A DNA stretch of 64,000 nt from positions 1 to 64,000 of the forward strand of contig NZ_LACC01000007.1 in the NCBI RefSeq assembly GCF_000967965.1. The letters are read 5' to 3'. Under the pieces are notes generated by a model, which was not told the origin of the DNA, did not search any database, and was given only the letters and a program-made list of their open reading frames with translations. The translations under genes were made by a program, and so were the position numbers. The stretch is from Pseudomonas fluorescens (GTDB taxonomy: Bacteria > Pseudomonadota > Gammaproteobacteria > Pseudomonadales > Pseudomonadaceae). Each line of letters opens with the position of its first letter. Position 1 is the first letter of the stretch. Shown here piece after piece: positions 52,323 to 61,159 of the stretch.

Positions 52323-53555
52323 CTATTGCTCGCTTTGCGTCCAGCGCCCCATCAACGTATTGGACGGCAGTTGTTCATCCAACAGCTTTCTCGCCGTTTC
52401 CACCCCTGCCACCGGCAGCCCTTCAGGGTTCAACAAGCCAATTTGCACTAGCACGCTGGCCTGGTCCCAGTAGATATGCTCGTGGTACAGCTTGTCCCCT
52501 CGGAACTTGATCACCCCCAGCATCGGAATCTCGACGTACTTCCCGGTCGGTGCCACGTTGGGCAGCATCCAGTCGATTTCGGTGCTGTGGGTGAAGCACA
52601 TGATGAATTCGTCGACGATCTGCAAGGCGCCGATGGTGCGGGAAATAGGGATGAGCTTCATGTCCGGCGGATTGCCGTGGACAAAATGGTGTTGGTAGAA
52701 GCGGCTGAGTTCCCTGGCGCCGACGCCGCCGGTCATGGTCGGAATATGGTTGACGTAGGGTTCGGCGACCATGGTAGCCATGGTGGCGGGCACGTCGCGG
52801 GTGTCGAACTCGTGGCGGATGTGTTCTTCCCACAGGGCTGACAGGTTGAAGTGGGGGCCGATCTCGCGCTTGAGTGCGGCGATGCTGCGTTCATGGGCCA
52901 TCAGCGAGGCAGGCTTATCGTAGTGTGGGCTGCCGGCTCGGGCGAAGGCATGGTCGACGCCTGGGTACACGTAGATTTCGGTTTTGTCGTTGCCAGCCAG
53001 GTGTTCGCTGATCCGGGCGCGAGCACTGGCGTCGCAGTAGCCATCGTTTTCGGCAAAATGCAGGACCAAACGGCCCTTGAGGTTTTCCGATTCGTGCAGC
53101 AGGTGTTCGATGCCCATGCCGTAGTAGCCGACGGCGCAAGCCACATCGGTGCGCGTGGCGGTCAGCCAGGCCAGCTTGCCACCCATGCAGAAGCCGACAT
53201 AACCCAGGCCCGCGCCTTCGACTTCAGGCAGTGCACGCAGGGCTTTTAAGCAGGCGTCGATGTCGGTGATGGCCTTGTCCACGTCCAGGCGCTGGAACAG
53301 GTCGACGGCAACGGCAAAATCCGTTTCGGTGTAACCCAGATCAATGCCAGGCTGCTGGCGCCAGAACAGGTCCGGCACCAGCGCCACATAGCCTTCCTCG
53401 GCATAAAAATCGGCCACCGCGCGCATATTGGCGTTGACCCCGAAAATCTCCTGGCCGATCACCACCCCGGGGCCTTTACCGCTGGCCGGCATGGCCAGGT
53501 AACCGCTGAACGTGGCGCTGCTGTCCGTTGCCCGGATCTCAATCATCTTGCCCAT
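52323..53555 (-). CDS. Dienelactone hydrolase fused to a SnoaL-like domain
   Basis: 410 aa. Residues ~1-245 are a dienelactone hydrolase with GFCMGG (nucleophile Cys123), QEIFGV (Glu36) and ENDGYCD plus VDHAF (Asp and His). Residues ~255-410 form an NTF2/SnoaL-like domain (EEHIRHEFDTRDVPATMATM, EFIMCFTHSTEIDWMLPN), giving a length well above the ~235 aa of simple DLHs. DLH enzymes open lactone rings in aromatic catabolism. It is the last gene of the minus-strand catabolic operon, 27 bases after the SDR gene. Confidence 0.82.
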   Translation of the reverse strand: MGKMIEIRATDSSATFSGYLAMPASGKGPGVVIGQEIFGVNANMRAVADFYAEEGYVALVPDLFWRQQPGIDLGYTETDFAVAVDLFQRLDVDKAITDIDACLKALRALPEVEGAGLGYVGFCMGGKLAWLTATRTDVACAVGYYGMGIEHLLHESENLKGRLVLHFAENDGYCDASARARISEHLAGNDKTEIYVYPGVDHAFARAGSPHYDKPASLMAHERSIAALKREIGPHFNLSALWEEHIRHEFDTRDVPATMATMVAEPYVNHIPTMTGGVGARELSRFYQHHFVHGNPPDMKLIPISRTIGALQIVDEFIMCFTHSTEIDWMLPNVAPTGKYVEIPMLGVIKFRGDKLYHEHIYWDQASVLVQIGLLNPEGLPVAGVETARKLLDEQLPSNTLMGRWTQSEQ

Positions 53556-53582
53556 GTCATCTACCTCATTCGGTTATCAGAT

Positions 53583-54371
53583 TTATTGGCTGTCACGGTG
53601 TTGTTGGAACCACACGCGCGGCGACACGCCGCGGTCTGGTCCGAGAATCGAAAAGCCGCCGTCCACTGGTACATCGACACCGGTCATCCAGCCGGCACCG
53701 GCACTGCACAGAAAGGCCACAACGCTGCCGATCTCATGGCCCCGGCCGATGCGTCCGAGCGGGTGAAAGGGTGCCCCGACCCGATCGGCCAGCTGCGGGT
53801 CGTTGTCGCTGAACTCGGCGACGCTGGGCGACCAGGTCCAGGCCGGGGATACGCTCAGCACCCGGATTTGTTCCGGGGCCAGGGTCATGGCCAGGTTTTT
53901 TGTCAGTTGCAGGATGCCGGCCTTGGAGGCGGGGTAGAGCGCGCGCCCGGCCGCGCCGAACTTGCCGCCGGTGCTGCCGATGTTGATCACCACGCCGCCG
54001 CTGGGCAGATGCACGGCGGCCTTCTGGGTAAAGATCGCCGCCGACACCAGATTGACGTTGAGGGTTTTCAGCCACTGCGCGCGATCCGAAGCCAGCCCCT
54101 GATCGGCGTACAGGCAAGCGTTGTTGACCAGAATGTCGAGCCTGCCGAAGCGGGCCAGCGTGGCAGCGATGCACGCGTCGATGTCTTCGTCGCGCTCCAC
54201 ATCGCAGGCGCAAAATCCGCAACCCAACGCTTGCGCCAATGCCATACCACTGTCGGCGTTGCGCCCCACCAGCATCACCCGGGCACCCTCAGCCAACAGT
54301 TGCCGAGCGATATCCAGACCCAGCCCCTGCGTGCTGCCGGTCACAATCGCCACTTTGCCTTCGAGCATCAT
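53583..54371 (-). CDS. Short-chain dehydrogenase/reductase
   Basis: 262 aa, classical SDR: VTGSTQGLGLDIA (NAD(P) loop), NNACLY, the catalytic Ser in GSTGGKFGAAG, and YPASKAG with Tyr and Lys; it ends VDVPVDGGFS. It overlaps the upstream gene (ATGA). In an operon with a Rieske dioxygenase, oxidation of a cis-dihydrodiol is the most likely job, but other alcohol or keto substrates are possible. Confidence 0.85.
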   Translation of the reverse strand: MMLEGKVAIVTGSTQGLGLDIARQLLAEGARVMLVGRNADSGMALAQALGCGFCACDVERDEDIDACIAATLARFGRLDILVNNACLYADQGLASDRAQWLKTLNVNLVSAAIFTQKAAVHLPSGGVVINIGSTGGKFGAAGRALYPASKAGILQLTKNLAMTLAPEQIRVLSVSPAWTWSPSVAEFSDNDPQLADRVGAPFHPLGRIGRGHEIGSVVAFLCSAGAGWMTGVDVPVDGGFSILGPDRGVSPRVWFQQHRDSQ

Positions 54372-54961
54372 GACAAGTCCTCCAGAGCTTCGTTGACGTG
54401 ACTGATACGGGCGATCAGCGCCATGCTCGCCAGTGATGCCGCGTGTGCACCGGTGTCCGCGCTGGCGCAGGCATCCGCTGCGACCGTCACCTCGAAACCG
54501 CAATCCACCGCATGGCGCACGGTGCTTTCCACCACCGAGTGGGTCGCCACGCCGGCGATCAACAGGTGCGAGGGATTGAATCGGCGCACCACGGTTTCCA
54601 GCGGCGAGCCATAAAACGCATTGATCCGGTTATGGGTGACGACGAACTCGTGGCGGCTGTTCAGTGGCGCCAGAGCGCTGAGGAACTCCGCGCCCCAACT
54701 GCCTTCCCGGGCCGCGCCAAGGGTGGCGACCGTGCGCAGGATCGGCGCGTTCTGGATCAGGTCGGCGTAGTCCGGTCGGAACGCCACACGCACGTGGACG
54801 ATCGGCCAGCCCTTGGCGCGAGCGCCGGCGAGTAATCGGCCGGCCGCATCGAGCAGGGCGGCACGCACGCTGTCATCTGCCCCCAGCCCGACCCGAATCT
54901 TGCCTTCGGGGTGCAACACGTCATTCTGATAGTGCAGGGCGATCACCAGCGGCGTGTTCAT
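54368..54961 (-). CDS. Isochorismatase-like protein lacking the catalytic cysteine
   Basis: 197 aa with the overall isochorismatase/cysteine-hydrolase fold: N-terminal VIALHYQNDVL with Asp14, FYGSPLETVVRRFNPSHLLIAGVAT, then HSVVESTVRHA. The family needs an Asp-Lys-Cys triad. Here the Cys position in the G-V-x-T-x-x-C-V-x-S-T motif is Val143, and the Lys region reads VVTHNRINAF without Lys. The enzyme is thus probably not a normal cysteine hydrolase. ATG at 54961 overlaps the end of the beta-subunit gene. Confidence 0.78.
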   Translation of the reverse strand: MNTPLVIALHYQNDVLHPEGKIRVGLGADDSVRAALLDAAGRLLAGARAKGWPIVHVRVAFRPDYADLIQNAPILRTVATLGAAREGSWGAEFLSALAPLNSRHEFVVTHNRINAFYGSPLETVVRRFNPSHLLIAGVATHSVVESTVRHAVDCGFEVTVAADACASADTGAHAASLASMALIARISHVNEALEDLS

Positions 54962-55494
54962 CACACGAACACCTCAAGGTTGGCGAACACATCGTTGCAG
55001 TTGATGAGATCCACGCGTTTGAGCTGGATCTGCCAGCCACCACTGTCCCGGGCGGCCAATTTATAGGTGTAGCGACCGGCGAGCTGGCGTTGTTCCAGGC
55101 GCCATTCGCTGTACTGGAAGCTGGCGCTGACCACCAGCAGGCCCTGGGCGTCGAGACCCTCGACCATCACATTACCGACCAGGTGCGCGGTTTGGGTCTG
55201 CGGTTGCTGGGACCAGTTGCGGGCGTTTTCCACCCGACGGATCCGCACCTCGCGCAGCATGCGGTTTTCCCAGAACAGAGAGATATGGTCGAACGGGTTG
55301 GCTTGCTCGTGCTTGTGCGGCACCCAGTACATGCCGGTGTCGGTGAACAGCTTGTCCCACTCCCAGAAACGCCGTTCATCCAGCAGGCGCGCCTCCTGGT
55401 AAAGAAACTGTTCGATCTGGCGCAGGGTCTCGACGGGAACCTGGGCGGGAGTCAACTGGCGGGTGTCGACGTCGATTCGGCGGTCAAGCAGCAT
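54961..55494 (-). CDS. Aromatic-ring-hydroxylating dioxygenase beta subunit
   Basis: 177 aa, cystatin-like fold of the small subunit. QIEQFLYQEARLLDERRFWEW, LFTDTGMYWVPHKHEQ and SLFWENRMLREVRIRR are family hallmarks. It forms a hexamer with the alpha subunit encoded just upstream (11-base overlap). ATG at 55494 follows AAGGAAA. Confidence 0.9.
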   Translation of the reverse strand: MLLDRRIDVDTRQLTPAQVPVETLRQIEQFLYQEARLLDERRFWEWDKLFTDTGMYWVPHKHEQANPFDHISLFWENRMLREVRIRRVENARNWSQQPQTQTAHLVGNVMVEGLDAQGLLVVSASFQYSEWRLEQRQLAGRYTYKLAARDSGGWQIQLKRVDLINCNDVFANLEVFV

Positions 55495-56815
55495 GGGTGC
55501 TTTCCTTGGCAATCAGGGTGGCGGTCATGAACTGTTTCCAGGCGGCGAACTGGTTGCGCATCGGCAGTTCGCTGGTGCCGTTGGTGGAGACTGCACCGTC
55601 CTCCAGCGGCTTATCGGTGCCCGCGTAGCGGTGCATGCTGATCCACTCGCCACCGCGGGTCATGTTGCCTTCCTGACAGCGAGCATAGACTTCGACGTCG
55701 TCAGGCATCACGTTGGAGGAGGGCGAGTTGATGACGTTGGCGTAGGTCAGCGCGCGGTCGAACACGGCATCCGGTGCACCTTTGCAGCGGAACGTCTGGA
55801 TTTCGACCATGGTCTGGTCCACGGCGATGGGGCGGATGACCCGGAATTGCATGAACACCGTGTGCGGCGATCCGCTGCCGTAAATCACCGTGTTGTGGCG
55901 ATTCATGCCCAGGATCTCCTTGGCGCGCTGCTCGCCGTAGGCCTGGCTCAGGCATTCGAAGTGGGCGCGGGAGACCTCGTCGCGCTCGGCGGCGGCCGGG
56001 TCGAAGATCGCTTCCATGTAGCCGTGGCCGTTGTGGTAGGCACGCAGCTCGAGTTTTTCCCAGAAGTCGTAGGGTTCGCCGTTACCGTCCATGATCAGCA
56101 GTTCGAAGGGCATTTCACCGATGGCTTGGGCTTCGTCACGCGCAGCGTCTACCGACGATTCGTGGGTCACGCGGGCGTGCATGGTGTCGTGCAGGTTCTC
56201 GTAGAACACTTTCCAGTTCGAGCGCTGCTGAACACGGAAGATGCCGCCGGCCACCTCGACTTCACCGACGGGCGAGCGGTCGCACAGGTTGTCGATGGAG
56301 GTGATGACGCCGCCCAGAAATGTTTTCAGGTCCGGTCCGAACGCCGCCTGGCTGGCGAACACGAAGCCGCGATAGGTCTCGACGCGGGCGACGCTGACCA
56401 TGGAAAAATCCGGGTGCTTGGGGTCGTAGCAGGTGCCTTCGAAACCGCTCTTGAGCGGCGCCGACAAATGCTGGCCGTCGAGCTTGAAGGTCCAGGCGTG
56501 GTACGGGCAGCGGAAGAATTTGCCGACACTGCCGTCACCGTCAGCCACCAACTTGGCGCCCTTGTGCGGGCAGCGGTTGTACAGCACGCTGACCTGCTGG
56601 TTGGCGCCGCGCACCATGATCACGTCCTGATCGCCGATGCGCGTGGTGTGGTAGTCGCCGGGGTTCTTGACCTGGCTTTCATGGCCGACGTAGATCCAGG
56701 CATTGCCGTAGATGCGCTCCATCTCCAGCTTGAACAGGGTCGGGTCGGTGTAGACGCTCTTGTGTACGCTGTCCTCGCGGATCAAGGCAGCGATTTGCTC
56801 GTTGGTCGGTATCAC
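55484..56815 (-). CDS. Rieske aromatic-ring-hydroxylating dioxygenase alpha subunit
   Basis: 443 aa. The Rieske 2Fe-2S ligands are Cys82/His84 (NRCPHKG) and Cys103/His106 (FRCPYHAWTF). The mononuclear iron region FYENLHDTMHARVTH supplies the two His and the bridging Asp. Length and pattern match three-component (alpha/beta plus reductase) oxygenases for aromatic acids or heteroaromatics. The substrate is not clear. The start is GTG at 56815 behind GAGG; an in-frame upstream extension runs through the reductase gene. Confidence 0.9.
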   Translation of the reverse strand: MIPTNEQIAALIREDSVHKSVYTDPTLFKLEMERIYGNAWIYVGHESQVKNPGDYHTTRIGDQDVIMVRGANQQVSVLYNRCPHKGAKLVADGDGSVGKFFRCPYHAWTFKLDGQHLSAPLKSGFEGTCYDPKHPDFSMVSVARVETYRGFVFASQAAFGPDLKTFLGGVITSIDNLCDRSPVGEVEVAGGIFRVQQRSNWKVFYENLHDTMHARVTHESSVDAARDEAQAIGEMPFELLIMDGNGEPYDFWEKLELRAYHNGHGYMEAIFDPAAAERDEVSRAHFECLSQAYGEQRAKEILGMNRHNTVIYGSGSPHTVFMQFRVIRPIAVDQTMVEIQTFRCKGAPDAVFDRALTYANVINSPSSNVMPDDVEVYARCQEGNMTRGGEWISMHRYAGTDKPLEDGAVSTNGTSELPMRNQFAAWKQFMTATLIAKESTHAA

Positions 56816-56832
56816 GGGATGTCCTCGGCTTG

Positions 56833-57777
56833 TCACAGATCGAGCACCAGCAGCGCGCTGCTGGCACGGGAGACACAGGTACAGAAACTGCCGCTGGCGC
56901 GGTCGCGCTCCGACAGGCAGATGTCGCGGTGATCGGGCTGACCATCGATGACCTGGGCGACGCACACCCCGCAGTCACCCCGTCGGCAGTCGAACATCGG
57001 ATCCAGGCCGGCCTGGAGCATGGCGTCCAGCACGCTTTGCCCGGCGGCCACTTGCAGGTTCACACCGCTTTCGCGCAGGTGCACCTCAAAGCCTTTATCG
57101 CCGGCCATTTCCAGGGCGCCGCTGAACAGTTCGTAATGCAAGTGATCTTCTGCCCAACCCTGTTCGCGAGCGCAGGCCAGCACGTTGTTGAGCATGGCGG
57201 TCGGGCCGCAGATGTAGAGGTGCAGGCCGGGTCTTGGCGCGGCCAGGATCGCGGCGGCAGGAAAACGCTTTTGCGGGTCGCCGCCGCTGATCCAGCAATG
57301 GTTGTTCAGGCAGGCGCGGGCCTCTGGCAGATAGGCCATCTGCGCTTCATTGCGACCGGCGTAGTGCAGGGTGAAGGGCTTGCCCGCCGCTTGCAGCGAC
57401 CGGGCCATGCCAAGCATGGGCGTGATGCCGATGCCGCCTGCGATCAGTACTGCATGTTCGGTGTTTTCACACAGTGGGAAGTGGTTGCGTGGCGCATCGG
57501 CCAGCAGTTCATCGCCGACCTTGAGTGAGTGCACCCAGCGCGATCCACCGCTACTCGCTTCTTCGAGCTGGACGGCGATTTCGTAGTGTTGACTGTCGGG
57601 CAGGTTGACCAGCGAATAGGCCCGGCGTTGGGCGCGACTGCCCGGTACATGCAGCTCCAGATGGGCTCCGGCAGTGAAGTCCGGTAGCGGCTGGGCGTCG
57701 TTGGACACCAGCAGCACGCGGCGGATTCTGGGGGTCAGAGGATCGATTTGTTGGACCCTGAGCGAGAGGCTGGACAT
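56833..57777 (-). CDS. Ferredoxin-NAD(P)H reductase component (PDR/VanB type)
   Basis: 314 aa. The FAD/FMN domain has RRAYSLVNLP, the NAD domain has LIAGGIGITPMLGM and LYICGPTAML, and the C-terminal plant-type ferredoxin holds CRRGDCGVCVAQ and FCTCVS. This order (flavin, NAD, then [2Fe-2S]) is that of phthalate dioxygenase reductase and VanB. It supplies electrons to the Rieske oxygenase encoded 18 bases downstream. ATG at 57777 behind AGGA. Confidence 0.9.
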   Translation of the reverse strand: MSSLSLRVQQIDPLTPRIRRVLLVSNDAQPLPDFTAGAHLELHVPGSRAQRRAYSLVNLPDSQHYEIAVQLEEASSGGSRWVHSLKVGDELLADAPRNHFPLCENTEHAVLIAGGIGITPMLGMARSLQAAGKPFTLHYAGRNEAQMAYLPEARACLNNHCWISGGDPQKRFPAAAILAAPRPGLHLYICGPTAMLNNVLACAREQGWAEDHLHYELFSGALEMAGDKGFEVHLRESGVNLQVAAGQSVLDAMLQAGLDPMFDCRRGDCGVCVAQVIDGQPDHRDICLSERDRASGSFCTCVSRASSALLVLDL

Positions 57778-57876
57778 ACGCAATTCCTGTCTGAATTCGT
57801 AGCCACTGTATGAAGCCTGAGAGGGTCAAAAAAGCCGCAAACGGCAAACCGGTATCCACATCTGGCGAGAGTGAAT

Positions 57877-57900
57877 TGCAGGAGCGAGCGCGCTCCTGCA
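57877..57900. repeat. Single REP-like hairpin
   Basis: TGCAGGAGCG and CGCTCCTGCA are 10-base arms around AGCG, related to the GAGCGAGC REP core. It lies just past the stop of the minus-strand hydrolase gene at 57907 and may also end its transcript. Confidence 0.6.
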
Positions 57901-57906
57901 GGCAGG

Positions 57907-58701
57907 CTAACGCTTGAGGTGCTCAAGCAGGGCCCGCAAGTGTTCGCCATCCGCCTTGGCCAGATCGTCCAGCACCGCAAAGTGATGACACCCTGCAAGC
58001 TCGACAAGGCTCACGGCATGCCCCGCCTCGCGACAGGCACTGGCGTACTCGCGCGAGTGGCGGATCAACTCCGGCAACTCATCCCCGCCCACGGTCACCA
58101 ACAACGGTGCGCCATCGCCGATCAGCCTTTGCGGGCTATAGCGCTCGATGTCCTCTTCGCTCAGTTGCAGCTTATCGTTTAGCCAGCAACGGCTGATGGG
58201 TTCAAGCTCCATCAGGCCGCTGATCGGCATGGCCAGGGTCACTAGCGGATGCCGGCGATACAGCGCGGTCAGATGGCCACCCGCCGAGTGCCCGCACAGC
58301 ACCACCTGCTGACCGATGTTCAAGGCTTCGCGATGCGCAAGCAGGTAGTCCAGTGCCTTGCCGATCTGTCCGACGATGGTGCCCATGCTCGCCTCGGGCG
58401 CGAGGGTGTATTCCAGCAAACCGACATTGAAACCCGCTTCGATCAGGCCCTCTGCGATAAAGGCGTAGTCGTCCTTGTCCGAGGCTTGCCAGTAACCGCC
58501 ATGAATGAACAGCAGTGTCGGCGCCCCGGCATTCGCCTGGGCGTACCAGTCGAAACGCTCGCGCCTGGCATTGCCATACGACACATCACGCTGCCAGGCG
58601 TGGTTCGCATAGGTCTGGGCACTGCACTGGCGAAAACGCTGCATGATCTGTGGAAAATTACCCACGGCTGCGACGTTGTTGTAAGCCTGATTGAGGTCCA
58701 T
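57907..58701 (-). CDS. Alpha/beta hydrolase, arylformamidase (kynurenine formamidase)-like
   Basis: 264 aa. The motif FIHGGYWQASDKDDYAF (from about 65) and VLCGHSAGGHLTALY (Ser139) resemble animal-type arylformamidases (AFMID/BNA7 group), which hydrolyse N-formylkynurenine. VGGDELPEL and CHHFAV supply the Asp and His. This differs from the cyclase-fold KynB common in Pseudomonas. In this operon it may cleave an N-formyl or ester intermediate of an aromatic pathway. It starts 6 bases after the LivF-type gene. Confidence 0.8.
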   Translation of the reverse strand: MDLNQAYNNVAAVGNFPQIMQRFRQCSAQTYANHAWQRDVSYGNARRERFDWYAQANAGAPTLLFIHGGYWQASDKDDYAFIAEGLIEAGFNVGLLEYTLAPEASMGTIVGQIGKALDYLLAHREALNIGQQVVLCGHSAGGHLTALYRRHPLVTLAMPISGLMELEPISRCWLNDKLQLSEEDIERYSPQRLIGDGAPLLVTVGGDELPELIRHSREYASACREAGHAVSLVELAGCHHFAVLDDLAKADGEHLRALLEHLKR

Positions 58702-58707
58702 GGCTGC

Positions 58708-59394
58708 TCACACTCCCAGGTAGCGTTGCGACAGTTCGGGTTGAGCCGCCAGCTCCACCGGTGTGCCATCCCAGACCTGGCGCCCCTTCTCGATGATGTG
58801 ATGACGGTCGACCACCCGCGCCATTTCCTTGAGGTTCTTGTCGATCACCAGAATTGTCTCGCCCTCGGCCTTGAGGGTGGCCAGGCAACTCCAGATCTGC
58901 TCGCGAATGATCGGTGCAAGGCCTTCAGTGGCTTCGTCGAGAATCAGCAGGCTGGGGTTGGTCAACAGCGCGCGGCCGACCACCAGCATCTGCTGCTCGC
59001 CGCCCGACAGGGTGCGTGACAGCTGCTCCTGGCGCTCCAGCAAACGCGGGAACAGTTCATAGACCCGCGCCAAATCCCACTTGCCCCGCGTGGCGGTGGC
59101 CAGCAGATTTTCCCGCACGCTCAAGGTGCCGAAGGCGCGGCGGCCCTCTGGCACCAGTCCGAGGCCGGCCTTGGCGATGCGATAGGGCGCAGCACCACGC
59201 ATTTCCGTACCGTTGATGCGGATGCTGCCGGCGCTGGGCTTGAGCAACCCCATGATCGATTTGACCGTGGTGGTCTTGCCCATGCCGTTGCGGCCGATCA
59301 GCGACACCACCTGGCCCTGCTCGATACTCAGGTGCATGTCGAACAACACCTGGCTCAAGCCATAGCCCGCTTTCAAGCCTTGAACGTCAAGCAT
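58708..59394 (-). CDS. LivF-type ABC transporter ATP-binding protein
   Basis: 228 aa. Walker A GRNGMGKTT, signature LSGGEQQML and Walker B LLILDEAT. The short form and the end (AAQPELSQRYLGV) are typical of LivF in branched-chain amino-acid-type importers. One of the two ATPases; it overlaps the LivG-type gene by eight bases. Confidence 0.93.
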   Translation of the reverse strand: MLDVQGLKAGYGLSQVLFDMHLSIEQGQVVSLIGRNGMGKTTTVKSIMGLLKPSAGSIRINGTEMRGAAPYRIAKAGLGLVPEGRRAFGTLSVRENLLATATRGKWDLARVYELFPRLLERQEQLSRTLSGGEQQMLVVGRALLTNPSLLILDEATEGLAPIIREQIWSCLATLKAEGETILVIDKNLKEMARVVDRHHIIEKGRQVWDGTPVELAAQPELSQRYLGV

Positions 59395-60136
59395 GTTCTT
59401 CTCCCAGGTAAGCGGCCCGCACTTGCGGGTCGTTGCGCACTTGTTCGACGCTGCCGGTCAGCACCGTCTGGCCGTACACCAGCACCGTGATGCGGTCGGC
59501 GAGGGCGAATACCGCGTCCATGTCGTGTTCGACCAGCAGGATCGCGTAACGGCCCTTGAGGCTGTGCAGCAGCTCGGTCATGCGCGCGGATTCGTCGGCA
59601 CCCATCCCGGCCATCGGCTCATCGAGCAATAGCACCGAAGCTTCCTGAGCCAGAGCCAGGGCGATCTCCAGTTGCCGCCGTTCTCCATGGGAAAGTTCGT
59701 GGACCGGGTCTTGCGCGCGAAGGCCCAGGCCCACCTGCTGCAAGTAGCCCAGCGCCGGTTCCAGCAAACGGGTGTCGCGGCTCAGCGGACGCCACATGCC
59801 GAACGCCTTGCCGTCGCGGGCGGCGATGGCCAGGGCGACGTTCTCCAGCAGGGTGAACTCGGTATACAGCTGGCTGACCTGGAAGGCCCGCGCCAATCCC
59901 AGGCGCGGCCGCTGCCAGGCCGGTACGCGGGTGATGTCCTGGCCGTTGAGGTGAATCTGGCCGTGGTCGGGGAAAACTTCCCCGGCGATCTGCGCGATCA
60001 GCGTGGATTTACCGGCGCCGTTGGGGCCAATGATGGCGTGCAACTCGCCCTTGGCCAGTTCAAGGCTGGCGCCGTTGGTGGCGTTCACCGCGCCGAAGGC
60101 CTTGTGTAGATCACGAATCGATAGCTGTGCGCTCAT
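59387..60136 (-). CDS. LivG-type ABC transporter ATP-binding protein
   Basis: 249 aa. Walker A GPNGAGKST, LTLLENVALAIAARDG-like family segment, signature LSHGERRQLEIA, Walker B VLLLDEPMAGMG. The signature has LSHGE in place of LSGGQ, common in LivG. Start ATG at 60136, overlapping the LivM-type gene (ATGA) and preceded by GGAGG. Confidence 0.93.
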   Translation of the reverse strand: MSAQLSIRDLHKAFGAVNATNGASLELAKGELHAIIGPNGAGKSTLIAQIAGEVFPDHGQIHLNGQDITRVPAWQRPRLGLARAFQVSQLYTEFTLLENVALAIAARDGKAFGMWRPLSRDTRLLEPALGYLQQVGLGLRAQDPVHELSHGERRQLEIALALAQEASVLLLDEPMAGMGADESARMTELLHSLKGRYAILLVEHDMDAVFALADRITVLVYGQTVLTGSVEQVRNDPQVRAAYLGEEHA

Positions 60137-61149
60137 GGGCGTACCTCCACGGCGGCGTTCGGTTTGATGGCAACCACCTTCGGTTTGCGCTGCAACAGGC
60201 TTAGCAGCAATCCGTAGACGCCTTTCTTGCCGAACAGCACCACCAGTAACAGCAGGGGGCCGAAGATCAGCATCCAGTGCTCGGTCCACTGGCTCAGTAC
60301 CTGTTCGAGCCCCAGGTAGGTCGCCGCGCCCAGCAGTGGGCCGAGCAGGGTGCCGACGCCGCCGAGGATCACCATCGCCATCAGTTCGCCGGACTTCTGC
60401 CAGGCGCCCATGTCGGGGCTGACGAACAGCGCGTAGTTGGCCCACAGAATCCCCGCCAGGCCACCGCCGGTGCCGGCGATCACAAACGCCGTCAGGCGAT
60501 AGCGCAAGGGTTTGAGGCCCAGGCTGACGCTGCGCCGCTCGCTCTGCTTGAGCCCGCGCAGCACAAAACCAAATCGTGAATTGACCAGTCGCCGACACAG
60601 CAGCAACCAGCCGGCCAGCAAGACCACGCACAGGTAGTAGAAGTGGTTGGCGTCGCCCAGATCCAGTGCGCCGAAGGTATTGCGCTCGTTGAGCAGAATG
60701 CCGTCGTCGCCGCCGTACAGCGATAGCGAGCCGAGCACGAAGTAGAGCATCTGGCCGAACGCCAGTGTGATCATGATGAACTGCACGCCGCTGGTGCGCA
60801 GCGACAGATAACCCACCAGCAGCGAGAGCAGCGCGCACACCAGCAGGGCCAGGGGCCACACCACCAGCGCGCTGTTGCTGCCTTCCCAGCCCCACAGCGG
60901 CAGGCCTTGCGAGGTGTGAAAGGCAACGATGCCGACGATATAACCGCCCAGGCCGAAGAATGCGGCGTGGCCGAAGCTGACCATGGCGCCATATCCGATC
61001 AGCAGGTCCAGGCTGATGGCCGCCATGCCGTAGATCGCAAGGCGGGTGAAGAAGCTGACCAGGTAGGGTTCGTGCAGCCAGTGGGCCAGCAACGGCATGC
61101 AGGCGAAGGTCGCCAGGCACGCAAGGTCGATGATAAGGCGTGGTGACAT
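60133..61149 (-). CDS. LivM-type ABC transporter permease
   Basis: 338 aa with about ten membrane helices. The family motif ISLDLLIGYGAMVSFGHAAFFGLGGY is near residues 50-75. ATG at 61149 behind GAGGAG. With LivH it forms the membrane channel of a HAAT-type importer. Confidence 0.92.
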   Translation of the reverse strand: MSPRLIIDLACLATFACMPLLAHWLHEPYLVSFFTRLAIYGMAAISLDLLIGYGAMVSFGHAAFFGLGGYIVGIVAFHTSQGLPLWGWEGSNSALVVWPLALLVCALLSLLVGYLSLRTSGVQFIMITLAFGQMLYFVLGSLSLYGGDDGILLNERNTFGALDLGDANHFYYLCVVLLAGWLLLCRRLVNSRFGFVLRGLKQSERRSVSLGLKPLRYRLTAFVIAGTGGGLAGILWANYALFVSPDMGAWQKSGELMAMVILGGVGTLLGPLLGAATYLGLEQVLSQWTEHWMLIFGPLLLLVVLFGKKGVYGLLLSLLQRKPKVVAIKPNAAVEVRP

Positions 61150-61159
61150 GGCGTTCTCC

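Noticed and set aside
55463..56932. Open frame of about 489 codons on the plus strand
   Set aside because: Antisense to the Rieske alpha subunit, whose metal ligands are intact; no domain in the antisense product.
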